Assembly: GCA_023807065.1 (NCBI GenBank)
Contig: JAJJLU010004243.1
Coordinates: 1-16,111 of the forward strand
Source: Isotricha intestinalis
Lineage: Eukaryota; Ciliophora; Litostomatea; Vestibuliferida; Isotrichidae
DNA length: 16,111 bases
Reading direction: 5' to 3'
The translations under genes and the position numbers were made by a program. Positions within the stretch are counted from its first letter, which is position 1; every line of letters begins with the position of its first letter. A model generated the notes under the pieces. That model saw nothing but the letters and a program-made list of their open reading frames with translations. It was not told the origin of the DNA and did not search any database. Positions 1-9,764 of the stretch are shown here, piece after piece.

Positions 1-566
1 ATCAAAAAAAAGATAATAGTAGAATAACAGCTTTAAATAATTATTTTATAGAATTTGAAACTTCTTATTTATTTCTTGGAACAGAAAAGGGAAGTATAAT
101 AATATATAAGAAAGAATTTGAAGAAAAAGAAATTAAATATTGTAATATAATTCATCCTCATTCAAAGGAAATAATTTCTATTGATTCAAATATTAATTTA
201 AATATATTAATTGATTCTTCTTATGACGGATATATTAATTTATATACTATTCCTGATTTAAATATAGTTAGGTCTATATACAACAATCCTAATAAACTTA
301 TTATTGAAAAAGTTTTGCTTTCTTCAACTCCTCTTCCTTCTTTTCTTACTTATTCAAATGAAAAAGAATTTAAAGTTTATAGTATTAATGGAAAAGAATT
401 GTATAATGAATTCATTGAAGGTGATTTCATCTATCCTCAAGTTCAAACTGATGAAGATTTTGTTGATTATTTAATTTATGAATCTAATGGAATTAATCAT
501 AATATTGTTGTAAGACAATTTCCTTATTTAGGGATTGTAGAAATAAATAATAATAAAACTAACTAA
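1..566 (+). CDS. C-terminal end of a WD40 protein, probably BEACH-family (5' truncated)
   Basis: The reading frame is open from the left edge (first full codon at position 3) to TAA at 564-566, giving about 187 residues of the C-terminus; the true start lies outside the window. The sequence reads as the last blades of a WD40 beta-propeller: alternating hydrophobic strands with turns such as YLFLGTEKGSIIIYKK, then IDSSYDGYINLYTIPDLNIV, then FLTYSNEKEFKVYSINGKEL. This last-blade pattern (a short phrase ending in YSINGK, then an acidic stretch and a final strand VVRQFPYLGIVEI) resembles the C-terminal propeller that follows the BEACH domain in neurobeachin/LYST-like membrane-traffic proteins. 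The BEACH domain itself is not in the window, so the family is inferred from the propeller alone. The gene is convergent with the large minus-strand gene downstream. I see no intron in the visible part. Confidence 0.6.
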   Translation, partial: QKKDNSRITALNNYFIEFETSYLFLGTEKGSIIIYKKEFEEKEIKYCNIIHPHSKEIISIDSNINLNILIDSSYDGYINLYTIPDLNIVRSIYNNPNKLIIEKVLLSSTPLPSFLTYSNEKEFKVYSINGKELYNEFIEGDFIYPQVQTDEDFVDYLIYESNGINHNIVVRQFPYLGIVEINNNKTN

Positions 567-1211
567 TAACAATAATAATTTAACAATTAAATAATCATAT
601 TTATTATTTAATATTTAAACATAAAAGAATAAAATAATTTTTTTGAAAAATCAAAAAAAATAAACAATAATGAATAAAATTCAGACAGTATTACTCAAAG
701 AAAAAATAAAATTGAAGAAGAAAAATCATTTAGTAATTGTTGTAATTGCAAAAAAATATTAATAAAGATATATGATTTTTTTCACAAAAAATACTAAATA
801 TAACTGAATTCATTTAATTAAAATATATTTATTTATTTGTGATTGAATATTTTAATTAAATTTAAGAATTAAATTGTAAAAACAATTTTCAAAATAACTA
901 AAAATTAATAGACAAATTCTCTTAATTTAAAAATGAAATTTTCCACTTTTTACACCAAAATATAAGAATTAATCTATTTCTACTTTAATAATAAAGAGAT
1001 TTAATATAATAAATAAATAAAAAATCTTCTTAATATAAAAAGTAAATAAATATATATTATTAAATAAATAAAAAAAATATTAATAAAATTTCTAAAATAA
1101 AAAAATTTAGGTAGTTTAAAAAATACTTTTTTAACATAAAATCAAATAATTAAAGATTTATATATAATTTTATCAAATTAATATTGTACAATTTTTTCAA
1201 ATCAAAAATAA
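567..1211. other. Convergent intergenic spacer (645 nt)
   Basis: This spacer lies between the 3' ends of the WD40 gene and the large membrane-protein gene. It is almost pure A+T with stops in all frames. It must hold both 3' UTRs, but no polyadenylation signal can be told from the background. The only structured element is a short open stretch at 670-797, listed separately. Confidence 0.7.
670..797 (+). pseudogene. Possible short ORF or gene relic with a one-base frameshift
   Basis: An ATG at 670-672 opens as MNK. In the neighbouring frame an uninterrupted stretch of 39 codons runs from 678 to the TAA at 795-797. It has coding-like composition: an acidic/basic segment (TQRKNKIEEEKSF) followed by NCCNCKK with three cysteines. 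One extra A in the AAAA run at 676-679 would join MNK to this frame. No family is recognised. A 39-codon open run can arise by chance in this composition at the level of a few percent, so this is tentative. Confidence 0.22.
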
Positions 1212-3791
1212 TTAATTTTGATTATTCATTTTTTCTAACCAATTTTCCAAATCCTGATTCATAGAAATCATATTACTAGGAATGATTTTAACAACGCATT
1301 TAGAAATATTTAAAAAATAATCTAATTTTTTTAAAAAAGAAAATTTAACGTAAATAATAAAAATTCCCATACTAGAGCATAAAAAAATAATAACAAAAAT
1401 AGCTAATCGTTTATCTTTTCGTAGTTCATCATTAACACTATTTAAAATAATATCATCTAATCTATCAATAACAGGAATTATAAAAACATAATAAATTTTT
1501 TCCATCATAGAATAATCATTTGAAGAAACAAGAGTAAAAGGATTATAATTTTTATTTATTTTAATATTACTTTCATATTCATATAATAAATTTTCGATTT
1601 TTTCTTTTAACATGTCAATAAAAGTGTCAGTATTATTAATTAAATTTACTAAAGGATCATTATAACAATTAATATAATTTTCAGAATTTAATTCAAAAAC
1701 TGAGCCACAAGCATCTAATAAATAATATTTATTATAAAATTCATTTAATAAAGGATAATGACTTAAATATGAATAATATATGTTATCTAAATCACTTCTT
1801 ATAAAAGAATCACAATTTAAAGTATTATTTACAGTACAATTTAATAATATACATTTTAATTTTACTGTTAAACATGAGGAAGATGCAAATTTTCCAAATA
1901 AATATGTTTGAACTTTCATTATTTGTATATTTGTTGTTATTACTTTTCTACTTATTAATAATAATAATATACAGGACAATGTACATACTATAAAAATTAC
2001 TGTTAAATGAACATATGAGGTATTTTGTAAATTTAATTTTTTATTTTTTTTTATATCTAAATTAAAATCATTTGATTCTTGTCTTTTTAATTGAGGATTA
2101 TTATTATTATTTACATTGGCTGATATTTTATTCATTTCTTCATTTTTTGTATTTTTTTTCTTTATTAAATCACCTTCTGATTCTTCTTCAACTGAATCTG
2201 ATATATCATCTTCTATATTTTCAGTATTATTATTATTTTGTTTTTCTATATTTTCCATGAATTTTTCCTTAAAAGTTTTTACTTTTTCTATCATTTCATC
2301 TATTTTTTCTTGAGATATTTTAACTATTTTTTCCAAACCTTCTCCCATATAATTATTTGTTATCATTAATTGCCATAAATAAACAGTAAAACATAAGCAA
2401 ACAAAAACTAAATAAATTGAATTTAAATACCAAACTTGATTGATTTTATTGTTATTTTTTTTAACAACATAATCTAAAAGATAATTATTATCTTCAATTA
2501 AAACAGGAATAATAAAATCATAACTATTAAAAATAGCTTCAAACCTTAAATATATTAATTCATGTAATTGATCATTATTATAAGAAGAAATATTTTGATT
2601 ATAATTTAAATTATGTAATAAAGTACTTGCATCAACTAAACATTTTGTTATACAAATAGGAAAAGCTTCATTATCACCTTGAAATGTATTAATATAAGGA
2701 TAAGTAATATTAATTAAATTCCAAAAATAATCTGCATTACCAAATTCAGAAAAATATCTTTGAATTAAAATTAATTTAGTTGTTGTATCATCAGTCCAAT
2801 TAATATTTTTAATAAGTAAACTATTAAAATATTCTTCTGGATTATTTAAATAATTTTGATAAGTGATATTATCAGTATTATAATAAATTGATGTTTCTAA
2901 AGATAAAAGAGATAGTAAAGAAGAAATAATTTGCATTAAACCATTTTCAACAATATAAAAATAAGTTTGTAAAGTATCTAATTTATTTAAGCTTTTATCA
3001 ACATTATTATATATTATGAAAAAAAAAAGAGAAAAAATTCCAGCTCCAAAAACGAAGAACAATGCAGTAATGAACATATAATTTAATGAATTTAAACTTT
3101 TATTATTTTTTAAAATATTTTCTCTTATTTCAAATATTCTATTTAATTTTGATAAATCTGAATTAAAGCCTGGAGCAGAGCTTTGAGAAGCATTTTCATC
3201 ATCCATTATATTATTTTTATTTTGTTTTTGTGAACCATGTACTCTAGAATATTTTTTTATATATTCTTTATATTTAAATATTGTGTTTTGGAATTCTGAA
3301 TCATAATATAAATAATTATCTAAATTATCTATATTTTCATTTATTCTATTTTTTTCCTCTGAATTTATTTCAAAACAATATTTTAAAGTGTCAAATTTAT
3401 TATCTTGAGATAATATTTTTTTCCCTGTTTCATTATTTTGAGAATCATCATCATTTTTATTTAAATTTAATTCTGATTTATTATCAATACATCTTATGAC
3501 AAAACATATTTTTTCTTTTTTATAATTATGTTTTTTAAAAGTAAAATTAAATTTATAAGATAAAGTATTTTCTTCTTTAGTATCATTTTCTATTACTTCT
3601 TCTAATTCAGTAAATTTATTAGAACTAAATAATTTTTTATATAAAGATAATTTTTGAATGAAAATATTATCAACTGTTGCCGAATTGTTACTTAAAGAAG
3701 ATTGAAATTTAATTTTATTATTTTTTTTCTTTTCACTTAAATGATAATTATTTGGATTTGGAGTAGGAGTAATAAAATTTGGAGTTAAATG

Positions 3792-3826
<35 letters not shown>

Positions 3827-6644
3827 CATTTGGGATATGAACAATACTTTTATTTGAAGTATTATTTACATTAATTAAACTTTTATTAGAAATTAAATTA
3901 GGATGACTGTTATTTAAACTAATTAAATTTTTATTTGAATTTTCAATTGAATTAAAAGAAATATTTCTTTCTTCTTTTGAAATTAATAAAGTTTCTTCGT
4001 TGATTAATTGAGTATTATCAATTAAATTACTTTTTTCTATTATCACTGTTTCAGGAGCAATATTTTTAACAACTAAATCTTTTTTAGTATGTTTTTGAAA
4101 ATCCATCATAAAATTTGGTATTTTAATTTCATATTCTAATTCAATATTTTCATTAATTTCAATATTATTTTCTTGTTGCTCTTCTACTTTTATTTCTTCT
4201 TTGTCCATTATTAAAGATTGACTTATATTATTTTCACTTTCACTACATTCATTTATATTATTTTCATCATTTATTTGTTGTTTATTCCCTTTCATAAATA
4301 TTTTATAAAAGTTAATAAAGTTTTTACAAATCATATAAAAAGGAATTTCATTCTCATTAAAGAAATTTTTATTTTTTAATTTTAATTTATCTTGAATTTT
4401 CTTTGACATTCCTTGAATAATAAAATTAGAATCAATAAAAATTAAATCATCAATTTTTTCTGGTAAAATCATTCCAATGAAATAAATACTATCATTTAGA
4501 ACAGGAAAAATTTTAATGTATAATTTAATTAATATAATAGAATTATTTTTATCTTTTGCAAAAGTATAATATTCTTTAGTACAAATAATATATTTTTCTC
4601 CTATATTAATAAAATTTTGCATAAATTCTTTATGTTGACTTGCAAAAATTTTTGGCATTAAAATAGTAATATCTTTATTTATTAATTCATTAGAATTGTA
4701 TTTGAAAATTTTTTCAAATTCTAAATTTACTTTTTCAATTAAACCTTCTTTTCCATTATCTCCATTACAAATAATTATTCCAGTATCATTTTTAAAAATT
4801 AAATTATAAAAATTTTGATTTATAGAATCTGAATTTGTTTCATTTTTCCTTTTTATACTTTCTAATTCTCTTTTTGTAAAAGAATCATCATTTATTTGTT
4901 CTACATATTCACAATAAAAATCAAAAACTTCATTTATTCCTGAATACAAATTAAATAATTTTTCCCATAATTTTTCTACATTTTGCTTAGAAATCATTAT
5001 TTTTTCTGAAATTTTAAAAACTTGATTAAAATCAATTATTGACTTATTTTCTTTCTTTGAAAATATTTTCCAAAATTGTTCAGTTAAATCTAAATCTAAC
5101 ATTATTTCATTATAAAATTTTCTTTTGAAAAAATCATATTTATAAAAATAAGAAGGATTTAAATCTGATAAATTATTACAAATTTCATTTTCTTTTTTTA
5201 ATTTTTCAATTAATTTATTTGAAATTGCAATTTTTAATCTTTCCAAAGTGAAAATATCTTGTTTACTCATTTTCATTAATTCAACTTTATGTAAAAAATT
5301 AATACTTAAGCATAAATTTCCAAGTACTTCTAAATAATAATATGAAAAATTAATAAGCATTTCAGGAGAATAAAAATTATTAGCAATGAAATAAGACATA
5401 ATAGCAACAATTAAATTATTTAAAAAAACAAAATCATTAATAAAAGGTTTAGTTCTATCAGACCATTCTTTTTTTGCAGGTAAATATAATTTTTGTTTTG
5501 TTTTGGTTAAACATTTTGGATTTGGACATTCTAATATATGTAATTGAATAATTCCTGTTAATCTTGTTTTTGTTGATTGAATTTCTAATCCTTTGTTTAT
5601 CATTGTTATAATTGATCTTAAATAATATAATAAATGATTTATATTATCTATTTTATAATATGGGATTTCACAAAAAAGCCAATTTTCAAATTTTTGTTTA
5701 ATGTTAAAATAAATACAAATAACTAATAAATTTGTTAAAAACCATAAAATTCCTTTTTCTGATATTGAAAGATGCTTTACTATGAAACAAAATAATGATG
5801 TCCATATATAAGATAAATGAAATATTCCACATATATTATTTATTATGTTATCATAGAAAATAATATGCTGATAATAAAAATAAAATAAATATATTCCAAC
5901 CGAAAAATTTACAATTAAAAAAATATCATTTGTGATTTTTTTTATTAAACTTTTCATAACAGAAAATAAAATTGAATTTAATGCCATTAGGATATTATAT
6001 TTAGTTGACATTTGGGCATAATAATTATCAGAAAGATAAAAAGCATCTATATAATAAGTTTGAAGAAAAAGTACAATAAAAATAACATATAAAGTTGCGA
6101 TAGAAGCAATAATAAAAATGATTATATGATCACCTATACTACAAGAATAATCTTTTATTACTAAATTGTTTTCTTCTCCAAAACATAATAAAGTAGAAAA
6201 AAAATCTAAAATAATATTATATAAAATATAATAAGTGAATTTAATTATAATATTTGTAATATAAAATTCAGTTGTATAAAGAGAATTTCTATCTGTTTTA
6301 AATAATACGATTATAAAATAGCAAGTTACAAAAAAAATAATAAATACAAATATATAAATCAATAATTCAAAATCATTTTTATTATTCATTACAACTTCTT
6401 TTAATCGAAATATTTTTTGTGCATTCATTAAAATATTATCTGAAGTATATTTTCCTGAATTAAAAATTCCTGTTTGAAAAGAAAAAAAACCTGTTATTGT
6501 TTGAAGATAAAATATTGAAAAAAATAATATTGATTCTAAACGAGATTCTGATTGATTATTCACTAATAAATTCATTAATATTAAAAATCTTTCTTTTAAT
6601 GTTGGCTCATCTTGAATAAATAATTTTATTTCTTGATTTTTCAT
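1212..6644 (-). CDS. Large multi-pass membrane protein with PAS-like domains (ciliate TmcB-like)
   Basis: This is a single 1810-residue frame without introns, from ATG (6644-6642) to TAA (1214-1212). Residues 1-320 hold about seven hydrophobic helices, near 37-57, 92-115, 128-153, 172-197, 215-262 (two), 274-291 and 297-314. They are followed by a small Cys/His motif, HILECPNPKC (369-378). An alpha-helical cytosolic region leads to a PAS-like fold at about 622-735 (VNLEFEKIFKYNSNELINKD is the typical PAS core) and a weaker second one near 728-780. A long low-complexity linker (about 800-1100) contains a poly-Asn run. The C-terminal part has four more hydrophobic helices near 1186-1210, 1405-1428, 1540-1565 and 1745-1768. 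Between helices 1 and 2 and between helices 3 and 4 lie Asn/Cys-bearing loops with N-glycosylation sequons, likely outside the cell or in the lumen. This layout matches the poorly studied TmcB/PAS membrane proteins expanded in ciliates and related protists. I see no cyclase, kinase or channel signature, so a sensory/signalling role is an inference. Confidence 0.75.
3792..3824. repeat. ATT/AAT trinucleotide microsatellite coding for poly-Asn
   Basis: Eleven perfect ATT units on the + strand read as AAT (Asn) codons in the large minus-strand gene. The run lies in the disordered linker between the PAS-like region and the C-terminal membrane part. Its pure codon use, without AAC, suggests recent slippage and probable length variation between individuals. 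Confidence 0.9.
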
Positions 6645-7795
6645 AAAATTTTTTAATAAATTTTATTTTATAAAAAAAAGAATTTTTTTATTTAGTTTTA
6701 TGTTAATATTTATTTTTAAATTATGATATAATAATATTATTATAGAAAAAAATATTTTTAATATTTTCTTTTTTTAAAATATTTGTTAATGTCAATTTAT
6801 AATTATTTAACATAAAAATCATTTCAGAAATTTTTTTTTATTTTTGAAATTGTTTATATTTTATTTCCATTTAATTATAATAAATAAAAAAAATGAAATT
6901 AATAATATTATGTCTTTTTAAAGAGCTCAATTTAATAAAAATTAAATATTTAGATAAGACAAAAAGTAATATTATTAATTTTGAATGAGAAATAGTTTAA
7001 AGCAAATAAATTATAAGAAAAAATAATATATTCGAATAAGATAAAATAGAAATGAAAAAAATAAAAAATAAAAAATAAAAACTTTAATAAGAAGCAATTT
7101 TTTAAAATATAGATTCATTTGAATGTAAAGAAGTAATTAAATAATCTCTCTTATTAAATCTATAAAAGAAATTTAATAAATTCAAAATATGAAAAATTTT
7201 TGGAGCAAATAAAGAAAACAATAATAAAGAAATATTAATTAAGACTCCAAGTAATTGAAATATATTTAATAAAAAAGATTATTAGTTTATTTCTCAATTT
7301 TGATGATTAAAGAAAAAATTGAATAATATTATTTTTTAAGAAAAAAACTAAAATGAAATTTAATTTGAAGATAATAATTTTTAATTAATTTTCAAAAAAT
7401 GTATGATATTTAACTTCTTTTTAAACATCAATAACTTTCAATTAATATTATTTATCAATTGAATTTTATGAATTATGACATTGAATAATTCTTGATTCAA
7501 TTATTATCTTATTTAAACTTTGGTAAAGTGAATAATTGTTTTCATTTTTTTCATAATAATTTATTAAAGTAAATAAATAATTTATATATTTAATGATAAT
7601 TTGTAAAGATATAACTAAAAAAATTTATAAATCACTAAAGAAAGAAAATGAATTAAAAAAATAAAGTAATATATATAAAAAAATTAAACTGATTATTAAA
7701 ATACAAAAATTAAATATCTAAAAAGAAAAAAAATACGAATATAACAAAATATAAATACTCCCCTAATTAAAATAATATAAAAAATTAAAATTTGA
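6645..7795. other. Divergent intergenic spacer (1151 nt), upstream of two genes
   Basis: This is the largest spacer in the window, between the start codons of the minus-strand membrane protein and the plus-strand B-box protein, so both promoters must be here. TATA-like strings are everywhere and cannot be told from background. The middle part (7102-7278, minus strand) carries a convincing fragment of a membrane-protein C-terminus, listed separately. The rest is A+T-rich with stops in all frames at about the density expected by chance. Confidence 0.7.
7102..7278 (-). pseudogene. Relic of a multi-pass receptor C-terminus (class C GPCR TM7-like)
   Basis: A minus-strand frame is open for 58 codons from 7278 to the TAA at 7104-7102. 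It begins just after two adjacent in-frame TAA codons (7284-7279) and has no ATG of its own. The peptide has one long hydrophobic helix (QLLGVLINISLLLFSLF) directly followed by APKIFHIL, then a basic/polar tail (FYRFNKRDYLITSLHSNESI). A helix ending in F-x-P-K-x-x-x-[IL]-L followed by a hydrophilic tail resembles the seventh helix and cytosolic tail of class C (metabotropic) G-protein-coupled receptors. Upstream in the same frame (7279-7560) stops occur about every eight codons and no intron set restores it. I therefore read this as the intact 3' remnant of a decayed gene rather than a live one. A missed multi-intron gene remains possible. Confidence 0.4.
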
Positions 7796-9316
7796 ATGAA
7801 AGAAAATGTATCAAAAGAGAATAATAAAATATTAACAAAAGAAATACAAAATGAAAAAGTATTAACAATAATATTAAAATGTCCTTTATGTAAAACAAAT
7901 AATCCACAAATATTAAACATAAAAAAAGATATTTCTAAAAATCAAATAGTAATAACTTTTATATGTAAATGTATAAATAAGCCTAAAGAAATTTCTTTAA
8001 GTGATTTTTATAAAATATCAATTTCAAATTTAGAAAAAGAAAATAATAGAAAATGTTATAAACATCTTGAAAAAGAAGGTATTGAATATTGTGAAAAGTG
8101 TAAAAAAATATTATGTGAGATTTGTAAAGATTATCATAAAGATTTCATTGAAGGTCATAAAACCGTTTCAATAAATTTATTAAATATAAATAATTGTAAC
8201 ATTCATTTAGGAAAAAAATTAAATTTATTTTGTGAAAACTGTGAATTAAATATTTGTTCTGAATGCCAGAATAATAAACATAAAGATCATAATGTCATTT
8301 GTTTAAATGATTATTGGAAAAAAATTAATGATAAATTAACATTTAATTGCGTTGAAGAATTAAAAGAAAAATTAGAAACGGAAAAAAAAAATTTTGAAAG
8401 TATTATAAATAATAGTATTGAAAAAATCAATTATTTAGTCAATAAATTTGAAAAATTAAGAACTTTTATTTTAGATTTTTATCAAACAACAATTGAAAAC
8501 AATAAATTATTTTCTGAAATTATTATTTCTTCTTTTAAAGAATTTTTTGACAAAAAAGAAAATTCTGATTTTTCTATAATAAATAATTGTAAACAATTAA
8601 CGCCAATAAATTTAATTTATAATGAAGAATTAAATGAACTTGAAAAAATTTTTAAAGGATTTTCCAATTTTTTTAATATTTTAACTAATTATGAAAGTTC
8701 AATTGTGAAAAGAAATTTAGTTAAAGTTATTGAAAATAAAAATTCTCCTATTAAAAATAATTTGAAAGAGAATAATGATTCTAATAATAATACTGTTGAA
8801 AATAATAGTACTCAAAGTTTTTCTATAAAAAAAGAAATTGAAATTAACGATCAGATTAATAATGGTTTTTTAAATAAAAAAACGAAATTAGACAATTCAA
8901 TTTCAGATAATAATAATGTTAAAAAAAAATCAAAATATATTTTTAAAATTCCATTAAATGATGAAGCAAAAAAAATCAATGAATATTATACTAATAATAG
9001 TAGTAATCAATTATTAAATAAAAATAAATTTGAAAAAATGAAAAAAGAAAGCCCAAACGATAATGTTTTTTCTAATGGAAAATCAGGAAAAAATATATCC
9101 ACAAAAAACGAAGAAAATGAAATAAATAATTGGACAAATATATTAAATATTAATGAAAATGTTAGCAATGAAGATGATCCTAATTTTTTTAATAATATTT
9201 TTTATAAAAATAATACTATTTCTAATTTAGATAATTCATTCCAATATTTAAATTATTCAATTCTAAATAGTGATATAGGAATAACTGAAAATTATTTAAA
9301 TATTGAAAAAAGCTAG
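7796..9316 (+). CDS. Double B-box zinc-finger protein with coiled coil (TRIM-like, no RING seen)
   Basis: This frame of 506 residues starts at ATG 7796, directly preceded by an in-frame TGA (7793-7795), and ends in TAG. Residues 29-59 form a four-cysteine zinc site (C29, C32, C57, C59) where a RING would sit in TRIM proteins, but it is too short for a full RING. Two B-boxes follow. The first has C87, H90, C99, C102, C107, C110, H114 and H121; the second has C134, H137, C146, C149, C154, C157, H162 and H165. Both fit C-x2-H-x8-C-x2-C-x4-C-x2-C-x(3-4)-H-x(2-6)-H. A helical region at about 175-255, rich in Lys/Glu with heptad-like Leu/Ile/Phe, is a probable coiled coil. The remainder is Asn/Lys/Ser-rich and likely disordered. 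B-box/coiled-coil proteins assemble into oligomers and act as scaffolds or E3 ligases; without a proper RING, ligase activity here is doubtful. The gene diverges from the membrane-protein gene and converges on the zinc-ribbon gene. Confidence 0.85.
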   Translation: MKENVSKENNKILTKEIQNEKVLTIILKCPLCKTNNPQILNIKKDISKNQIVITFICKCINKPKEISLSDFYKISISNLEKENNRKCYKHLEKEGIEYCEKCKKILCEICKDYHKDFIEGHKTVSINLLNINNCNIHLGKKLNLFCENCELNICSECQNNKHKDHNVICLNDYWKKINDKLTFNCVEELKEKLETEKKNFESIINNSIEKINYLVNKFEKLRTFILDFYQTTIENNKLFSEIIISSFKEFFDKKENSDFSIINNCKQLTPINLIYNEELNELEKIFKGFSNFFNILTNYESSIVKRNLVKVIENKNSPIKNNLKENNDSNNNTVENNSTQSFSIKKEIEINDQINNGFLNKKTKLDNSISDNNNVKKKSKYIFKIPLNDEAKKINEYYTNNSSNQLLNKNKFEKMKKESPNDNVFSNGKSGKNISTKNEENEINNWTNILNINENVSNEDDPNFFNNIFYKNNTISNLDNSFQYLNYSILNSDIGITENYLNIEKS

Positions 9317-9764
9317 TTTTGCTCTCCCTTAATATATATTTTAAGTATTTTTTATATATTATTATTCTTGAATTTCTTGATTGAATATAGTTATTTAGGT
9401 TGAATATAAATATTTATATATATAAAAAAATAACTTTTTGTGGCTTTTTAATTAATATATTGATATTCAATTTATTTTAAAATATTTCTTCGGATATTTT
9501 AATATATAATATTAAAAAATATTTAAAAGATGACTTTTTTTTCTTTCTATTCATTTTAATTATATTATTATACCTTTTGAATACAAAAGAATAATCCCAA
9601 TAAAATAATTGAAGAAATATTTAATATTATAGAATGATGTAATAAAAAAATAATAAAAAGAAGAATTTTAAAATTATTTAAAAAAATTGAAATAAATATA
9701 TTTTTTGATTAATACTATTTTTAATAAATAATAAAATAATAAAATATATAAAATAAAATAAAAA
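9317..9764. other. Convergent intergenic spacer (448 nt)
   Basis: This spacer separates the 3' ends of the B-box gene and the zinc-ribbon/RING gene and must hold both 3' UTRs. The first 28 codons after the TAG of the B-box gene stay open (to TGA at 9401-9403) and would read as a hydrophobic tail on readthrough. A hairpin is present at 9477-9502. I see no other gene-like content. Confidence 0.7.
9477..9502. other. Hairpin with a C(UUCG)G-type loop in a shared 3' region
   Basis: The arms TTAAAATAT and ATATTTTAA are exact inverted complements (9 bp). They enclose TT-C-TTCG-G, that is, a two-base bulge and then a C-G pair closing a UUCG tetraloop, read on the + strand. It lies 161 nt past the stop of the B-box gene and 263 nt past the stop of the minus-strand gene. 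It could be a 3'-UTR structure of the plus-strand transcript. AT-rich arms pair easily by chance; the UUCG loop is the only unusual part. Confidence 0.35.

Noticed and set aside
2072..3499. Several plus-strand ORFs inside the large minus-strand gene
   Set aside because: Their hydrophobic, low-complexity peptides are shadows of Asn/Lys/Glu-rich coding sequence on the other strand. The same applies to plus-strand ORFs within 10097-11243.
6893..7560. A plus-strand frame from ATG 6893 that reads as one long protein if TAA/TAG=Gln and TGA=Trp
   Set aside because: About 20 stops in some 176 codons is the density expected by chance in this composition, and all the real genes here treat TAA and TAG as stops. 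The opposite strand explains part of the region better.
7696..7920. Minus-strand ORF of 74 codons overlapping the start of the B-box gene
   Set aside because: Most of it is the antisense of the Lys/Glu/Asn-rich B-box N-terminus, which always reads as Phe/Ile/Leu-rich; the part in the spacer is short.
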